This document shows, in pieces, positions 28,041 to 38,023 of a stretch of 64,000 nt of DNA (positions are counted from its first letter, which is position 1; each line of letters begins with the position of its first letter). The DNA is from Sporosarcina sp. ANT_H38 (GTDB taxonomy: Bacteria > Bacillota > Bacilli > Bacillales_A > Planococcaceae). Where the stretch lies: the NCBI RefSeq assembly GCF_008369195.1, contig NZ_VOBC01000001.1, positions 2,046,001-2,110,000 of the forward strand, read 5' to 3'. Position numbers and translations under genes: made by a program. The notes under the pieces were generated by a model, which did no database searches, was not told where the DNA came from, and was given only the letters and a program-made list of their open reading frames with translations.

Positions 28041-28079
28041 TACTTAGTGTTCGGCGGTCGATTTCTTCCGCTTTACTTT

Positions 28080-28574
28080 TCAAATTTCTTTTGTTCTTAA
28101 ATTCACTGTTCGAATAGTAAGCATTGATAGTGAAGGATTGAATTCGATTGTACGGCCACTCGATCCACCTGTATCTTCAGCAATAATCGGGATGGACAAT
28201 CGTTTCAATTCTTGCTTAACGGCTTCAACGTTTCGCGGACCAATTCGAATTGTATCGCTTGAACCGAATTGAAACATTTGTGAACCACCTGCAATTTTCG
28301 CCTTCAATGCCATCGGTCTGACTCCTTCAGCCTTTAGCAATTCCATCAACCCATAAATACCGGTATCCGCAAACTTAGCGGCATTAATGCGATCCGATTT
28401 GCCAAGATTGGAATCCGGAAGCATGATATGTACCATACCTGCAATCTTTTTCTTCTCATCGTATAGTACAATTCCGACACATGAACCCAGGCCAGAGGTT
28501 CGAATTGTCATCGGTTCCTTGACGATATTCATATCCGCTATTCCTACCCTGATTACCTCGTTCAAAATCACCAT
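28080..28574 (-). CDS. cheD: Chemoreceptor glutamine deamidase CheD
   Basis: Deamidates receptor glutamines and partners CheC in adaptation. It has 164 residues. The catalytic Cys is in TSGLGSCVGIVLYD and the His in GMVHIMLPDSN, with KIAGGSQMF further on. The ATG at 28574 is 2 bases from the cheC stop region, so the pair is tightly coupled. It is the last gene of the long operon before the terminator. Confidence 0.96.
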   Translation of the reverse strand: MVILNEVIRVGIADMNIVKEPMTIRTSGLGSCVGIVLYDEKKKIAGMVHIMLPDSNLGKSDRINAAKFADTGIYGLMELLKAEGVRPMALKAKIAGGSQMFQFGSSDTIRIGPRNVEAVKQELKRLSIPIIAEDTGGSSGRTIEFNPSLSMLTIRTVNLRTKEI

Positions 28575-28575
28575 C

Positions 28576-29208
28576 TTACATCACACCTAGTGAACGGAAA
28601 ATAGTAACGTATGATGAAGGATCCGGAAGCAAGAAGAAATGGCCCTCTATGCCTGAAGCCTCATCCTCACCTTCTTCGCGTATCTGCGTGTTGATAACGA
28701 TTACTTCGTCGCTATGATGAGAGACTTCAATTAGTCCGAAACTAACGATTGCGCCAACCATGTCTACACTTAACGAAGGTACTGTAGGATAAATTTTCAA
28801 GCCCGTGAAATCGGATAGTGCGGATAAATATGAGCCCGAGAGAATATTGCCAAGTTCTTGCATCGCAGATATGCCTATTTCAGGAAGGTTAGGAGAAGCG
28901 AAATCAAACGTCTTGTCCGAAATTAATTTTCTAATGAAGTGATTTGCGGATTTCAAAGGAAGGACAAAAAACATACTGCCGGACAAATCCCCCTCAATAC
29001 GGAGGAAGATTCCAGCAACTATTGTTTCAGCGCCACCAGCAAGATCAAACATCTCATCAAAGGACACTAGTTTGACATCCGGAACATACATATCAATTTT
29101 ACGATCAAGCAGTTGTGACAACGAAGTTGCTGCGTGTGCAGCTCCTATATTCCCCACTTCTTTCAATACATCAAGATGCATATCACTAATCGGATTTTCA
29201 GAATTCAT
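28576..29208 (-). CDS. cheC: CheY-P phosphatase CheC
   Basis: Dephosphorylates CheY-P and activates CheD. It has 210 residues with two copies of the CheC/FliY active-site helix: DVLKEVGNIGAAHAATSLS near the start and SAMQELGNILSGSYLSALS in the middle, each with the E..N pair. The ATG at 29208 overlaps the end of cheW by 11 bases. Confidence 0.96.
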   Translation of the reverse strand: MNSENPISDMHLDVLKEVGNIGAAHAATSLSQLLDRKIDMYVPDVKLVSFDEMFDLAGGAETIVAGIFLRIEGDLSGSMFFVLPLKSANHFIRKLISDKTFDFASPNLPEIGISAMQELGNILSGSYLSALSDFTGLKIYPTVPSLSVDMVGAIVSFGLIEVSHHSDEVIVINTQIREEGEDEASGIEGHFFLLPDPSSYVTIFRSLGVM

Positions 29209-29665
29209 CTAAAGTCGCCCTCTTTACTGGTTCAAGAACTTTATCCAGATTCAGCATAACGAGAAGGTGTTTTTCAACTTTAGCAACACCAGATATGAAG
29301 TCTGATTCGATAGTACCGACGACTTCTGGTTGTGGTTCGATTGCATCCACTGGAATGTCGAGTACATCGTTTGCAGCATCGACAATCAGTCCTACATCAT
29401 ATTCATCCAACGTGACAATGATTATTCTCGAACTGTCGTCCATCTCTTTGGTAGCGAGACCGAACCGCTCACGTAAGTCGACAATTGGTGTAACGAGTCC
29501 TCTAAGGTTAATGACCCCTTTAACATAAGCTGGCGTTTTGGGAACCCGGGTAACCGAAAGTACTTTCTCGATTGACTGAACGATATCGACACTGATGGCA
29601 TATTCCATATCCAGCAATTGGAAAACGATAACTTTCATTTCTTTTTGATTGAGTATGTCAGTCAT
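29198..29665 (-). CDS. cheW: Chemotaxis coupling protein CheW
   Basis: Adaptor linking receptors to CheA, 155 residues of the SH3-like CheW fold. Typical segments are VIVFQLLDMEYAISVDIVQSI, PKTPAYVKGVINLRGLVTPIVDL (parts) and VEKHLLVMLNLDKVL. The ATG at 29665 follows GGGAGTGAAAAAT; a GTG three codons earlier is inside the ribosome site and unlikely. Confidence 0.96.
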   Translation of the reverse strand: MTDILNQKEMKVIVFQLLDMEYAISVDIVQSIEKVLSVTRVPKTPAYVKGVINLRGLVTPIVDLRERFGLATKEMDDSSRIIIVTLDEYDVGLIVDAANDVLDIPVDAIEPQPEVVGTIESDFISGVAKVEKHLLVMLNLDKVLEPVKRATLDEF

Positions 29666-29680
29666 ATTTTTCACTCCCGA

Positions 29681-31723
29681 TTATTTAATCAACGCGTTGC
29701 AATCGACAATAAGTGCAACTTGTCCATTTCCAAGAATTGTTGCACCAGATATCGCAAATACACTTTGCAAATAATTACCGAGCGATTTCAAGACAATCTC
29801 TTGTTGTCCGATGAATGAATCGACAACAAGACCTGCTAACTTTTCACCTTTACGAACGATAACAATCGACTGATAACCGTTCGTTTCTCCGATTCTTTCA
29901 GGCATTTCGAAAATTTCCGTCAAATTTACGAGTGGTATGATATTGCCACGGAAATCGATTACTTGCTGATTGTGCGCTTTCATAATCTCCGAAGTCTGAA
30001 TGATAGCCGTCTCAATAATCGATGAAAGTGGAATTGCGAACACTTCGCTCTCCAATTCTACTAACATAACGGAAATAATAGACAGAGTTAAAGGCAGTTG
30101 TACTTGGAATAAAGAGCCTTGTCCTTCTTTTGACTCGATTGAAATAAATCCGCCCAGCGATTCAATCGTATTTTTCACAACATCAAGACCAACACCTCGT
30201 CCTGAAACGTCCGAAATTTTTTCAGCTGTCGAAAAACCTGATGCCAAAATGAGTTCAGCTACTTGACGGTCCGTCAACGATTGAGCCATTTCTGATGAAA
30301 CTATACCGCTTTTGATCGCTTTTGCAAGAACACGTTCACGATTGACACCAGCTCCATCGTCCTCTAGTTCGATAAATACATGATTTCCAGAATGGTAAGC
30401 ACGTAATGTCACTGTACCTACCTCAGGCTTTCCTTTCGCAATCCGTTCAGCAGGACTTTCAATTCCATGATCTAGTGCATTACGGATCAAATGAACGAGC
30501 GGATCCCCAATTTCATCAATAACCGTCCGATCAAGCTCGGTTTCTGCTCCGATAACTTCAAGCTCGATTTTTTTGTTTAGATCACGGGCCAACTGCCTTA
30601 CCATTTTCGGGAAACGATTGAATACCGTCTCGACTGGTATCATGCGCATGTTCAAGATGATACTTTGCAAATCACCTGATACTCGCGTAATCCGCTCGAC
30701 AGTTTCGTTCAATTCCGGGTTATGAATTTCACTTGCAATCGATTGAAGTCTGCCTCGATCAATGACTAACTCCTCAAACAAATTCATAAGGATATCGAGT
30801 CTGTCAATATTCACACGAATTGTTTTATTACCCGATTGCACACCCGTATTTCGTTTTCCTTTTTGATCATTTGACCCTTTTTTCACATCTGTCTCAATAA
30901 TAACTTGCGGATTCGAGTCTGGGGATTCAGAAATTTCGTTATATTTATCACGCATCAAATAATCAGTCGTAACCGATATAACAGTCACACTTTCAATTTC
31001 GGACACTTTCATAACTTTAGCTTTCAATACATCCGCATCTTCTTTGGTAATAAGTGCTACCGTAAACGTTTCGTTGAAGTCTTCATTTTCAAGTCGCTCT
31101 ACTTTCGGTTCAGATTTAACGATTTCACCTGATTTTTCCAGTATTTCAAATACCATATAAACCCTTGCCGCTTTCAACAAACAATCTTCTCGCAGTTTTA
31201 CAATGATTTCAAACGCGCTGAAACCTTGTTCAAATGATTGACTAATAACAGTCATTTCGTAACCATCATAATTAAGAGCATCTTCTTGACTAGCTTTATC
31301 TTCTAGTACAACGGTAGCTGCAGTTTCAGCTTCAGCTACTCCCCCGCCTACTTCTATCCTGTTCAACGAGTCGACCAGTTCACGTACATCCTTTTTACCT
31401 GTTCCCCCAGAAGCTATATCCAGGACCATCTCCTCAAGATAGTCAACAGCTCGAAAAACGATATCTAAAATCTCAGTTGTGACACGAATTTTCGAATTAC
31501 GGATCGCGTCCAATACATTCTCCATCATATGTGTAAGATCAGCGATGTCTTCATATCCCATTGTTGCAGACATCCCTTTCAACGTATGAGCCGATCGGAA
31601 TACTTCATTTACAATCGCAAGATCTTGCGGGTTTTTCTCAAGTTCCAACAGATGCTCGTTACATGCTTGCAGATGCTCCTTACTCTCATCAATAAACATT
31701 TCCAAGTATTGATTCGTATCCAT
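29681..31723 (-). CDS. cheA: Chemotaxis histidine kinase CheA
   Basis: Central kinase of the chemotaxis array, 680 residues with the full domain set. P1 has the phospho-acceptor H46 in RSAHTLKGMSATMG. P2 lies at about 160-265, after an acidic linker. P3 dimerisation helices are near 300-345. P4 has HLIRNALDHGIE, LEDDGAGVN and GRGVGLDVVKN. A C-terminal CheW-like P5 follows from about 535. It is 13 bases downstream of cheB. Confidence 0.98.
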   Translation of the reverse strand: MDTNQYLEMFIDESKEHLQACNEHLLELEKNPQDLAIVNEVFRSAHTLKGMSATMGYEDIADLTHMMENVLDAIRNSKIRVTTEILDIVFRAVDYLEEMVLDIASGGTGKKDVRELVDSLNRIEVGGGVAEAETAATVVLEDKASQEDALNYDGYEMTVISQSFEQGFSAFEIIVKLREDCLLKAARVYMVFEILEKSGEIVKSEPKVERLENEDFNETFTVALITKEDADVLKAKVMKVSEIESVTVISVTTDYLMRDKYNEISESPDSNPQVIIETDVKKGSNDQKGKRNTGVQSGNKTIRVNIDRLDILMNLFEELVIDRGRLQSIASEIHNPELNETVERITRVSGDLQSIILNMRMIPVETVFNRFPKMVRQLARDLNKKIELEVIGAETELDRTVIDEIGDPLVHLIRNALDHGIESPAERIAKGKPEVGTVTLRAYHSGNHVFIELEDDGAGVNRERVLAKAIKSGIVSSEMAQSLTDRQVAELILASGFSTAEKISDVSGRGVGLDVVKNTIESLGGFISIESKEGQGSLFQVQLPLTLSIISVMLVELESEVFAIPLSSIIETAIIQTSEIMKAHNQQVIDFRGNIIPLVNLTEIFEMPERIGETNGYQSIVIVRKGEKLAGLVVDSFIGQQEIVLKSLGNYLQSVFAISGATILGNGQVALIVDCNALIK

Positions 31724-31736
31724 CGTGACGCCTCCT

Positions 31737-32885
31737 TTAAGACTTTATTATTCTCATAATAGTTTCTGATATGTCGTTTAAGTCCACGACTTCATCAGCA
31801 AAACCAGCTTCTTTTATTGCTTTTGGCATGCCATATACGACCGATGTCTTTGCCGATTCAGCAATGGTGATTGTTTTCCCATTTTTCCGAAGCACTTCCA
31901 TGCCGCTTTTCCCGTCATGCCCCATACCTGTCATGATGACAGTCAAAAAGTTCAGTTCAGTATTTTCTGCAGCTGACTCGAGAAGAACATCCACGGAAGG
32001 TCGATGTCCCATACGCAAAGGATCTACTGCATCCAATTGTACACAGTAAGTCATGCCTTTTTTCATCATTTTAAGATGCTTGCCACCCGGCGCAATATAA
32101 GCAGTTCCGTTTTCTAGCAACTCGCCATCTTCTGCTTCTTTTACATGAATATCACAAAGACCATCCAGCCTATCTGCAAGGGATTTTGTAAAACCTGGAG
32201 GCATATGTTGAACAATAAGAATTGGAATACCGATTGAGGCGGGTAAACCGGTTAGTACCTCTTGCAGTGCCCTAGGACCCCCTGTCGATGTACCTATTAT
32301 AACAAATGTTTTGCCAGTTTTGGAAATCTTATTTTTAGAGACGTTATGCATCTGTTTTTGTTTATTTGAAAAAGATGATAACTCCACCTTTTTCTCAACT
32401 TGACTGTCACGTGAATCCGAAATGATTAGCTTCGGCAAACGCCGATCAGCATATTTTTTAGTCAACGTAGACATCTGTACCCCCGAAGCAGCAATGACCT
32501 TTCCAAGGATTTCTTCCTTCACTTCGTGAAGGTTCAAGGATATGGCACCACCCGGCTTCGCAACGAAGTCAACTGCACCGTATTCCATAGCTAGAATCGT
32601 GTTTTCTGCACCTATTTTTGTTGTACTCGACAACATTACGATAGGCAGTGGATTGCAAGACATTATTTCTTTCAGCGCTTCAAGACCATTCATAATCGGC
32701 ATTTCGATATCCATTGTTACGAAGTCTGGATTCAGCGATTTTACTTTTTCAACTGCCTCTTTGCCATTGCGAGCAGTCCCAATCACTTCAATTTCAGGAT
32801 GTCCAGAGAGAAAATCGGATATGAGCTTACGCATAAACGCTGAATCGTCCACAACAAGCGCTTTTTTGCGATTGCCTATATTCAA
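31737..32885 (-). CDS. cheB: Protein-glutamate methylesterase CheB
   Basis: Response-regulator-controlled receptor methylesterase. The receiver domain has the D13/D14 pair, phospho-Asp D59 in FVTMDIEMP and the K in VAKPGG. The esterase domain has the catalytic Ser in GTSTGGPRAL, His in QHMPPGFTKSL and Asp in MGHDGKSGM. No ATG is available. A TTG at 32885, placed 10 bases after AAAGGG and right behind the flhG stop, is the best start; a GTG at 32894 and a TTG at 32906 are alternatives. Confidence 0.95.
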   Translation of the reverse strand: MNIGNRKKALVVDDSAFMRKLISDFLSGHPEIEVIGTARNGKEAVEKVKSLNPDFVTMDIEMPIMNGLEALKEIMSCNPLPIVMLSSTTKIGAENTILAMEYGAVDFVAKPGGAISLNLHEVKEEILGKVIAASGVQMSTLTKKYADRRLPKLIISDSRDSQVEKKVELSSFSNKQKQMHNVSKNKISKTGKTFVIIGTSTGGPRALQEVLTGLPASIGIPILIVQHMPPGFTKSLADRLDGLCDIHVKEAEDGELLENGTAYIAPGGKHLKMMKKGMTYCVQLDAVDPLRMGHRPSVDVLLESAAENTELNFLTVIMTGMGHDGKSGMEVLRKNGKTITIAESAKTSVVYGMPKAIKEAGFADEVVDLNDISETIMRIIKS

Positions 32886-32886
32886 A

Positions 32887-33756
32887 TCATCCACGCCCTT
32901 TCGCAAAGATGCTCCTCAATTTCCCGAGGAAGCCTTCCCCTTGTTGATACTCCTCTTCAAAACTTGGCTTGACAAAAATCTCAGCAATCGCCATCATTCT
33001 TTTTGAAATAGGAGCGTTTGGAAATAATAGCAGAAATGGCTCCTGTGCAAGAACCGCTTTGTGAACTACTGGGTCTTCTGGCAAGAAACCAAGAATCTTA
33101 GTTTCTTTCCCCAGGAACTTTCGCATCGCATACTGAAGTCTCGTTACAGCATCATTACCATCATCCCCTTTTGAAACACGGTTGCCGACGATCCCGAATT
33201 CTTTGTCAGGGTCTTGCAGGCAAATAAACTTCATCATGGAGTAGGCATCTGTGATGGAAGTAGGCTCTGTCGTCGAAATGACGATGATTTCATCGACAGC
33301 GACAATCAATTCAATTGTACGTTGCGTTGCCCCCGCCCCCATATCAAACAAGATGAAATCATATGTTTGTTGTAGATGTTCAAACGCCTCTATCAACCTA
33401 TCAAACATTTCTTTCGACCATTCCATTACCATATCTAGCCCAGAACCTCCGGAAATGAAGGACAAACCTCCAGGCGCTTCATTTACTACTTCATCTATTT
33501 CTTTTTCCCCTAGCAAATAGTCTTTCAAACTATTTCGCGGCGTCATTCCAAGAATAATATGAATATTGCCCATTCCGATGTCCATATCAATGATAATTAC
33601 TTTCTTGTCTTTAGATAAAAGTGCGTGAGCAAAATTTGTCGAAAAATTGGATTTTCCAACACCACCTTTTCCACTGACAATAGCAATCGATTTTGATAGT
33701 TTTCCTTGGGATTTTAGCATCCTATGCCTAAGTGTTTCTGCCTGATCACGCATCAT
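32887..33756 (-). CDS. flhG: Flagellar number regulator FlhG (YlxH), MinD-like ATPase
   Basis: P-loop ATPase that works with FlhF to set flagellar number and location. The deviant Walker A is SGKGGVGKSNFSTNFA, followed by IIIDMDIGMGN and LFDMGAGAT. A DQAETLRHRM segment at the N-terminus resembles the FlhF-activating DQAxxLR helix of the family. The start is set at the ATG at 33756 inside the end of flhF, with AAAGGGTG upstream; the next ATG is also possible. The C-terminal membrane-targeting helix (SIFAKGRG end) is present. Confidence 0.95.
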   Translation of the reverse strand: MMRDQAETLRHRMLKSQGKLSKSIAIVSGKGGVGKSNFSTNFAHALLSKDKKVIIIDMDIGMGNIHIILGMTPRNSLKDYLLGEKEIDEVVNEAPGGLSFISGGSGLDMVMEWSKEMFDRLIEAFEHLQQTYDFILFDMGAGATQRTIELIVAVDEIIVISTTEPTSITDAYSMMKFICLQDPDKEFGIVGNRVSKGDDGNDAVTRLQYAMRKFLGKETKILGFLPEDPVVHKAVLAQEPFLLLFPNAPISKRMMAIAEIFVKPSFEEEYQQGEGFLGKLRSIFAKGRG

Positions 33757-34858
33757 ATACACCCTTTAGTAACAAGGTAATGAGTTTCATGCTATCCGCC
33801 TCGGTAATATCTTCTGGAACTTCCTGACCATCAGTGTAATATGCGGTACCAATACCATAGTCCTTCATCAAATTAAACATTGGACCGATTGATCCAGTTT
33901 CGTCCATTTTCGTGAAAATGAATTTTTCGACTGCAAATGATTTGAACTGTTCGACGATGACCCTCATATCTTCTTCTTTCGACGTAAGGGACAGCACTAG
34001 ATACGATTCCATATCTAGAGAAAAATCAATTAGACGTGCCAAATCTTCTACGAACTTAGTCTCTTTATAATTTCGACCTGCCGTATCAATAAAAATCAGG
34101 TCCCGGTCAGCCAGTTTCTCGAGTGCTTTCTCGAAATCTGTACTATTATATGCAATTTCTACTGGGGCCTGTAACAAATTCGCATATGTACGAAGCTGCT
34201 CAATTGCTGCGATTCGGTATGTATCAGTTGTGATAAAACCGATTTTCTTCTTATTTTCAAGAAGTGCCCGTGCAGCAATCTTAGCAATGGTTGTGGTCTT
34301 TCCAACCCCTGTTGGCCCAAGAACGTTTATGAATTTTTTGTTGAAAGAAATTCCTCCAAACGGTAAATCTCCAATTTCTCTTTCAAGAAATTGCTTCACA
34401 ATGACAAGTTGCTCTTCATTTGTAAAATATTTTTTCTCCGCTTTCATTCTATCGTAAAGATTCTCACCTAACTCGGTAATGAAATTTACGGACAATCCCT
34501 GTTTTTCAAGATGTGTAAGTAACGGTTTCATTTCATCAGGAAAACGGGAATGACTAGCGGCTTGCTGCATATCCTTCAACATCTTTTTCATTTCAGTCAT
34601 TTCTTTTTTTAGTTCCATAGACGCACCGTCATCTTTTTCAGTGTGTGATGAAATTGGCAAAAAAACAGTTTCTTCTATTTTTGGAGCCGGTTCGTCAAAC
34701 CCCGCAACAACTTCGACAACTTTCTTTTTAAATAAGCCGAGAAAACCTTTAGATTTAACAACATTCGAACTAAGAATAATCGCATCATCGCCAAAATCCA
34801 TACGAACTTTTTTCATGGCATCTACCATTGATTCCGCGGTATACTTTTTCATTTTCAT
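33746..34858 (-). CDS. flhF: Flagellar biosynthesis GTPase FlhF
   Basis: SRP-type GTPase that places flagella, 370 residues. It has a basic N-terminal B domain (MKKYTAESMVDAMKKVRMDFG), an N domain (about 125-170) and a G domain with [31 protein letters not shown] and FIDTAGRN. The ATG overlaps the flhA stop (ATGA). It is followed by flhG with an 11-base overlap. Confidence 0.97.
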   Translation of the reverse strand: MKMKKYTAESMVDAMKKVRMDFGDDAIILSSNVVKSKGFLGLFKKKVVEVVAGFDEPAPKIEETVFLPISSHTEKDDGASMELKKEMTEMKKMLKDMQQAASHSRFPDEMKPLLTHLEKQGLSVNFITELGENLYDRMKAEKKYFTNEEQLVIVKQFLEREIGDLPFGGISFNKKFINVLGPTGVGKTTTIAKIAARALLENKKKIGFITTDTYRIAAIEQLRTYANLLQAPVEIAYNSTDFEKALEKLADRDLIFIDTAGRNYKETKFVEDLARLIDFSLDMESYLVLSLTSKEEDMRVIVEQFKSFAVEKFIFTKMDETGSIGPMFNLMKDYGIGTAYYTDGQEVPEDITEADSMKLITLLLKGVYDA

Positions 34859-36888
34859 CAGATATCCACCACCCCAACACTTTGGACTTCAATTGAAGCT
34901 TCGAGCTCATTGTATGATAATACTGGGATTTGAGGGAAGTATCGTTCCGTTATTTGTCTCAAATACATGCGGATTGCCGGCGTACACAGAACAACCGGCG
35001 ATTGGTCCATCAATGCAACACGTTCCACTTCCGCTGCAATCGCCTCGATAATGTCTTGTGAATGTTGCGGGTCGAGAGATAGATAATTCCCCTGCTCCGT
35101 TTGTTGAATATTATCGGCAATCATTTTCTCAACTTTACCAGTTACAGTCAGCACTTTAAGTGACTGACTAGCTGATGCGTACTGATTTGTAATTTGCCTT
35201 GCAAGAGCCTGTCTAACATATTCTGTTAAGACATCGACATCTGATGTATATTTAGAATAATCAGCAAGTGTTTCAAAGATTATTGGCAAGTTCCGTACCG
35301 AGACGTTCTCGTTAAGCAATTTTGCAAGTACTTTTTGAATTTCACCAATTGACAATGGTGTAGGCGTCAACTCATCGACAAGAATCGGGAATGTCTCACG
35401 CACATGATCGACAAGTTGTTTTGTTTCTTGACGGCCAATCAAATCCGCAGCATTTGCACGAATCACTTCTGTCATATGGGTTGAAACAACACTCGGCGGA
35501 TCGACAACCGTGTAGCCGAGAATCTCGGCATCTTCTTTCACGTCTTCTGTTATCCATTTAGCAGGTAGCCCAAAAGATGGTTCTATCGTATCGATACCCT
35601 CGATCGAATCATCCCCGCCTGGACTCATTGCCAAGTAGTGATCAAGAAGTAATTCTCCTCTAGCTAATTCACTGCCCTTAATTTTGATTCTGTACTCATT
35701 CGGCTGTAGTTGGATATTATCCCTGATACGGACGACCGGAATAACAAGGCCCAACTCGATTGCCAATTGCCTACGGATCATGACGACTCGATCAAGGAGA
35801 TCTCCTCCCTGTGTTGCATCAACGAGCGGAATAAGCCCATAACCGAATTCGAATTCAATAGGGTCTATATTTAGCAAATTGACGACATTCTCCGGACTCT
35901 TCATGCCCTCCGTTTCAAAATCTTCTTCCATCTCCAGTAATTCCTCAGGTTTTTCTGTGACTTTTTGAGACATTATATATGCCGCAACTGCAAGTGTAAT
36001 CGCAATTGGAAGTGTAAATATATCACTAATAGGTGTTGCAAGACCTAGCAATAAAACAGTTACAGCAGCAACGTAAAGTAGTTTAGGCTGCCCCAAAAGT
36101 TGGCTAGTAATATCAGTACCAAGATTCCCCTTAGATGCGGCACGTGTCACAACAATACCTGTTGCAGTCGAAATGAGAAGTGCTGGTATTTGTGAAACGA
36201 TACCGTCACCGACTGTCAATTCTGAGAACAGGATAGCCGCTTCCGCGAACGGAAGACCCATTTGAACAACCCCGATAATCATACCAACAAGTAAGTTGAT
36301 AATAACGATAATAATACCGGCAATTGCATCCCCTTTGACGAATTTCGTTGCCCCGTCCATTGCACCGTAAAAGTCGGCTTCATTACTTACTTTTTCACGT
36401 CTCGCACGTGCTTCTGTTTCAGAAATCATACCAGCGTTCAAGTCAGCATCGATACTCATTTGTTTCCCCGGCATTGCATCGAGCGTGAAACGGGCTGCAA
36501 CTTCGGACACCCGCTCCGCACCTTTTGTAATGACGATAAACTGAATAATGACTAGGATGATGAAAATAACAAGACCAACGACGATATTGCCTCCTGTAAC
36601 GAAGGTCCCGAACGTTTCAACAACTCCACCCGCATCTCCGTTTGTTAAAATTGCCCGCGTAGTCGAAACATTAAGACCCAGACGGAAAAGTGTAAGTAGA
36701 AGTAATAAGGTAGGAAAAATTGAAAACTGTAACGCTTCCTGCATGTTCATGGCTGTTAAAAGAACTAAAAGTCCAAGCGTAATATTAATAATAATCAAGA
36801 AACTTAAAAGCCATGGTGGAAGCGGGATGACAAGCATCGCAACGATCATAATTACCGCCGCGAGTACTCCTATATCTCTGAATTGCAT
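34858..36888 (-). CDS. flhA: Flagellar export gate protein FlhA
   Basis: Nonameric membrane ring of the flagellar type III export apparatus, 676 residues. Eight hydrophobic segments occupy about 1-310, with the FHIPEP-like loop ITKGAERVSEVAARFTLDAMPGKQMSIDADLNAGMI (parts) after the fourth. A large cytoplasmic domain follows with DRVVMIRRQLAIELG and the conserved TPLSIGEIQKVL. It is 51 bases after flhB, a gap that holds a palindromic repeat. Confidence 0.98.
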   Translation of the reverse strand: MQFRDIGVLAAVIMIVAMLVIPLPPWLLSFLIIINITLGLLVLLTAMNMQEALQFSIFPTLLLLLTLFRLGLNVSTTRAILTNGDAGGVVETFGTFVTGGNIVVGLVIFIILVIIQFIVITKGAERVSEVAARFTLDAMPGKQMSIDADLNAGMISETEARARREKVSNEADFYGAMDGATKFVKGDAIAGIIIVIINLLVGMIIGVVQMGLPFAEAAILFSELTVGDGIVSQIPALLISTATGIVVTRAASKGNLGTDITSQLLGQPKLLYVAAVTVLLLGLATPISDIFTLPIAITLAVAAYIMSQKVTEKPEELLEMEEDFETEGMKSPENVVNLLNIDPIEFEFGYGLIPLVDATQGGDLLDRVVMIRRQLAIELGLVIPVVRIRDNIQLQPNEYRIKIKGSELARGELLLDHYLAMSPGGDDSIEGIDTIEPSFGLPAKWITEDVKEDAEILGYTVVDPPSVVSTHMTEVIRANAADLIGRQETKQLVDHVRETFPILVDELTPTPLSIGEIQKVLAKLLNENVSVRNLPIIFETLADYSKYTSDVDVLTEYVRQALARQITNQYASASQSLKVLTVTGKVEKMIADNIQQTEQGNYLSLDPQHSQDIIEAIAAEVERVALMDQSPVVLCTPAIRMYLRQITERYFPQIPVLSYNELEASIEVQSVGVVDI

Positions 36889-36910
36889 GTCATCCCTACT
36901 TTCTTGTATT

Positions 36911-36945
36911 TATCGAAATACGCCTCGGCGTATTTGCGTTCAAAT
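36911..36945. repeat. Palindromic dispersed repeat between flhB and flhA
   Basis: AAATACGCCTCGGCGTATTT (36916-36935) followed by GCG and a CAAATTTT segment. It matches the first part of the repeat at 11863-11945 in the same orientation. It begins 4 bases after the flhB stop codon, so it would form a hairpin in the fla/che mRNA. Confidence 0.65.
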
Positions 36946-38022
36946 TTTGCGTTGAATTCTGTACACATACGCAAGTATTTCAGCTATCGCTTTGAAGAAC
37001 TCTTCTGGAATCCTGCCACCAATTTCAACATCATCATAGAGTGATCTAGCAAGTGGCCGATTTTCTACCATAACGATGTTATGCTCAGTGGCAATCAATT
37101 TAATTTTCTGAGCGACGAAATCGACGCCTTTTGCTACAACGATTGGCGCATCCATATCTCCGTCCTTATACTTCAATGCAATCGCATAATGGGTCGGATT
37201 TGTGATAACAACATCAGCATGAGGAACTTCCTGCATCATACGCCTCATCGACATTTCACGTTGTAGCTGCTTAATACGCGATTTTATCATCGGGTCCCCT
37301 TCAGAGTTTTTATGTTCAGTCTTAATATCCTGTTTGGACATTCGGAGATTTTTTTCATAGTCAAATTTCTGATACATAAAATCTAAAATAGATATGAACA
37401 ACAAAACGAACGCCGCCGTTATTCCCATTAATGCGGCAAGTTGTCCAATAGTCGTTAATGTATCCCAAGGACTTTTAAAAGCCAGTCCAAGTACTTTGTC
37501 GATATTCGCCATAAGGATTAATGTTGTTGTAGTCCCTATAAACGAGATTTTCAGGATGGACTTCATTAATTCAATGATCGCACGAATAGAAAAAATGCGT
37601 TTAAGTCCTTTAATTGGATCTATTTTTTTCAAATCCATTTTCAAAGGTTCTCCAGTAAGTAGTAAACCGAACTGAAATATGTTTCCTCCTACTCCTGCAA
37701 CAACTGCAACAAGCATAACTGGCAAAAGAAGAAATGCCATTTGAATTAAAACTTCGCCATAAATAAGCATTGCCTGGTCCTCGTCCATATTAGCTATTGG
37801 GATATATTCAGTAAATGCTTGATGGAAAAACACGAAAAATCGGTCCCTCATAAATCCTGCGGCAAAAAACAGGAACAGGAACACGGCGAGTAACAGAATT
37901 GCACTTGTAACATCTTGACTTTTTAAAACTTGGCCTTTCTTTCTGGAATCTTCCCGTTTTTTCGGAGTGGCTTTTTCAGTCTTTTCCCCTGAAAAAAATT
38001 GCAGATCCAGCCGCAACATCAT
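36940..38022 (-). CDS. flhB: Flagellar export apparatus protein FlhB
   Basis: Export-substrate switch of the flagellar type III system. It has an N-terminal LRLDLQFFSGEKTEKATPKKR (parts), four membrane segments (about 30-210) and a cytoplasmic autocleavage domain with the N-P-T-H site in DVVITNPTHYAIALKY. The ATG at 38022 follows GGAGGTGG located in the end of fliR; a second ATG directly after would serve as well. A frame extension to a TTG upstream contains the ribosome site and is not used. Confidence 0.97.
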   Translation of the reverse strand: MMLRLDLQFFSGEKTEKATPKKREDSRKKGQVLKSQDVTSAILLLAVFLFLFFAAGFMRDRFFVFFHQAFTEYIPIANMDEDQAMLIYGEVLIQMAFLLLPVMLVAVVAGVGGNIFQFGLLLTGEPLKMDLKKIDPIKGLKRIFSIRAIIELMKSILKISFIGTTTTLILMANIDKVLGLAFKSPWDTLTTIGQLAALMGITAAFVLLFISILDFMYQKFDYEKNLRMSKQDIKTEHKNSEGDPMIKSRIKQLQREMSMRRMMQEVPHADVVITNPTHYAIALKYKDGDMDAPIVVAKGVDFVAQKIKLIATEHNIVMVENRPLARSLYDDVEIGGRIPEEFFKAIAEILAYVYRIQRKI

Positions 38023-38023
38023 A

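Noticed and set aside
27892..28083. 63-codon frame between cheD and sigD
   Set aside because: It starts at a TTG overlapping the cheD stop but runs through the terminator, promoter and sigD start without protein-like features.
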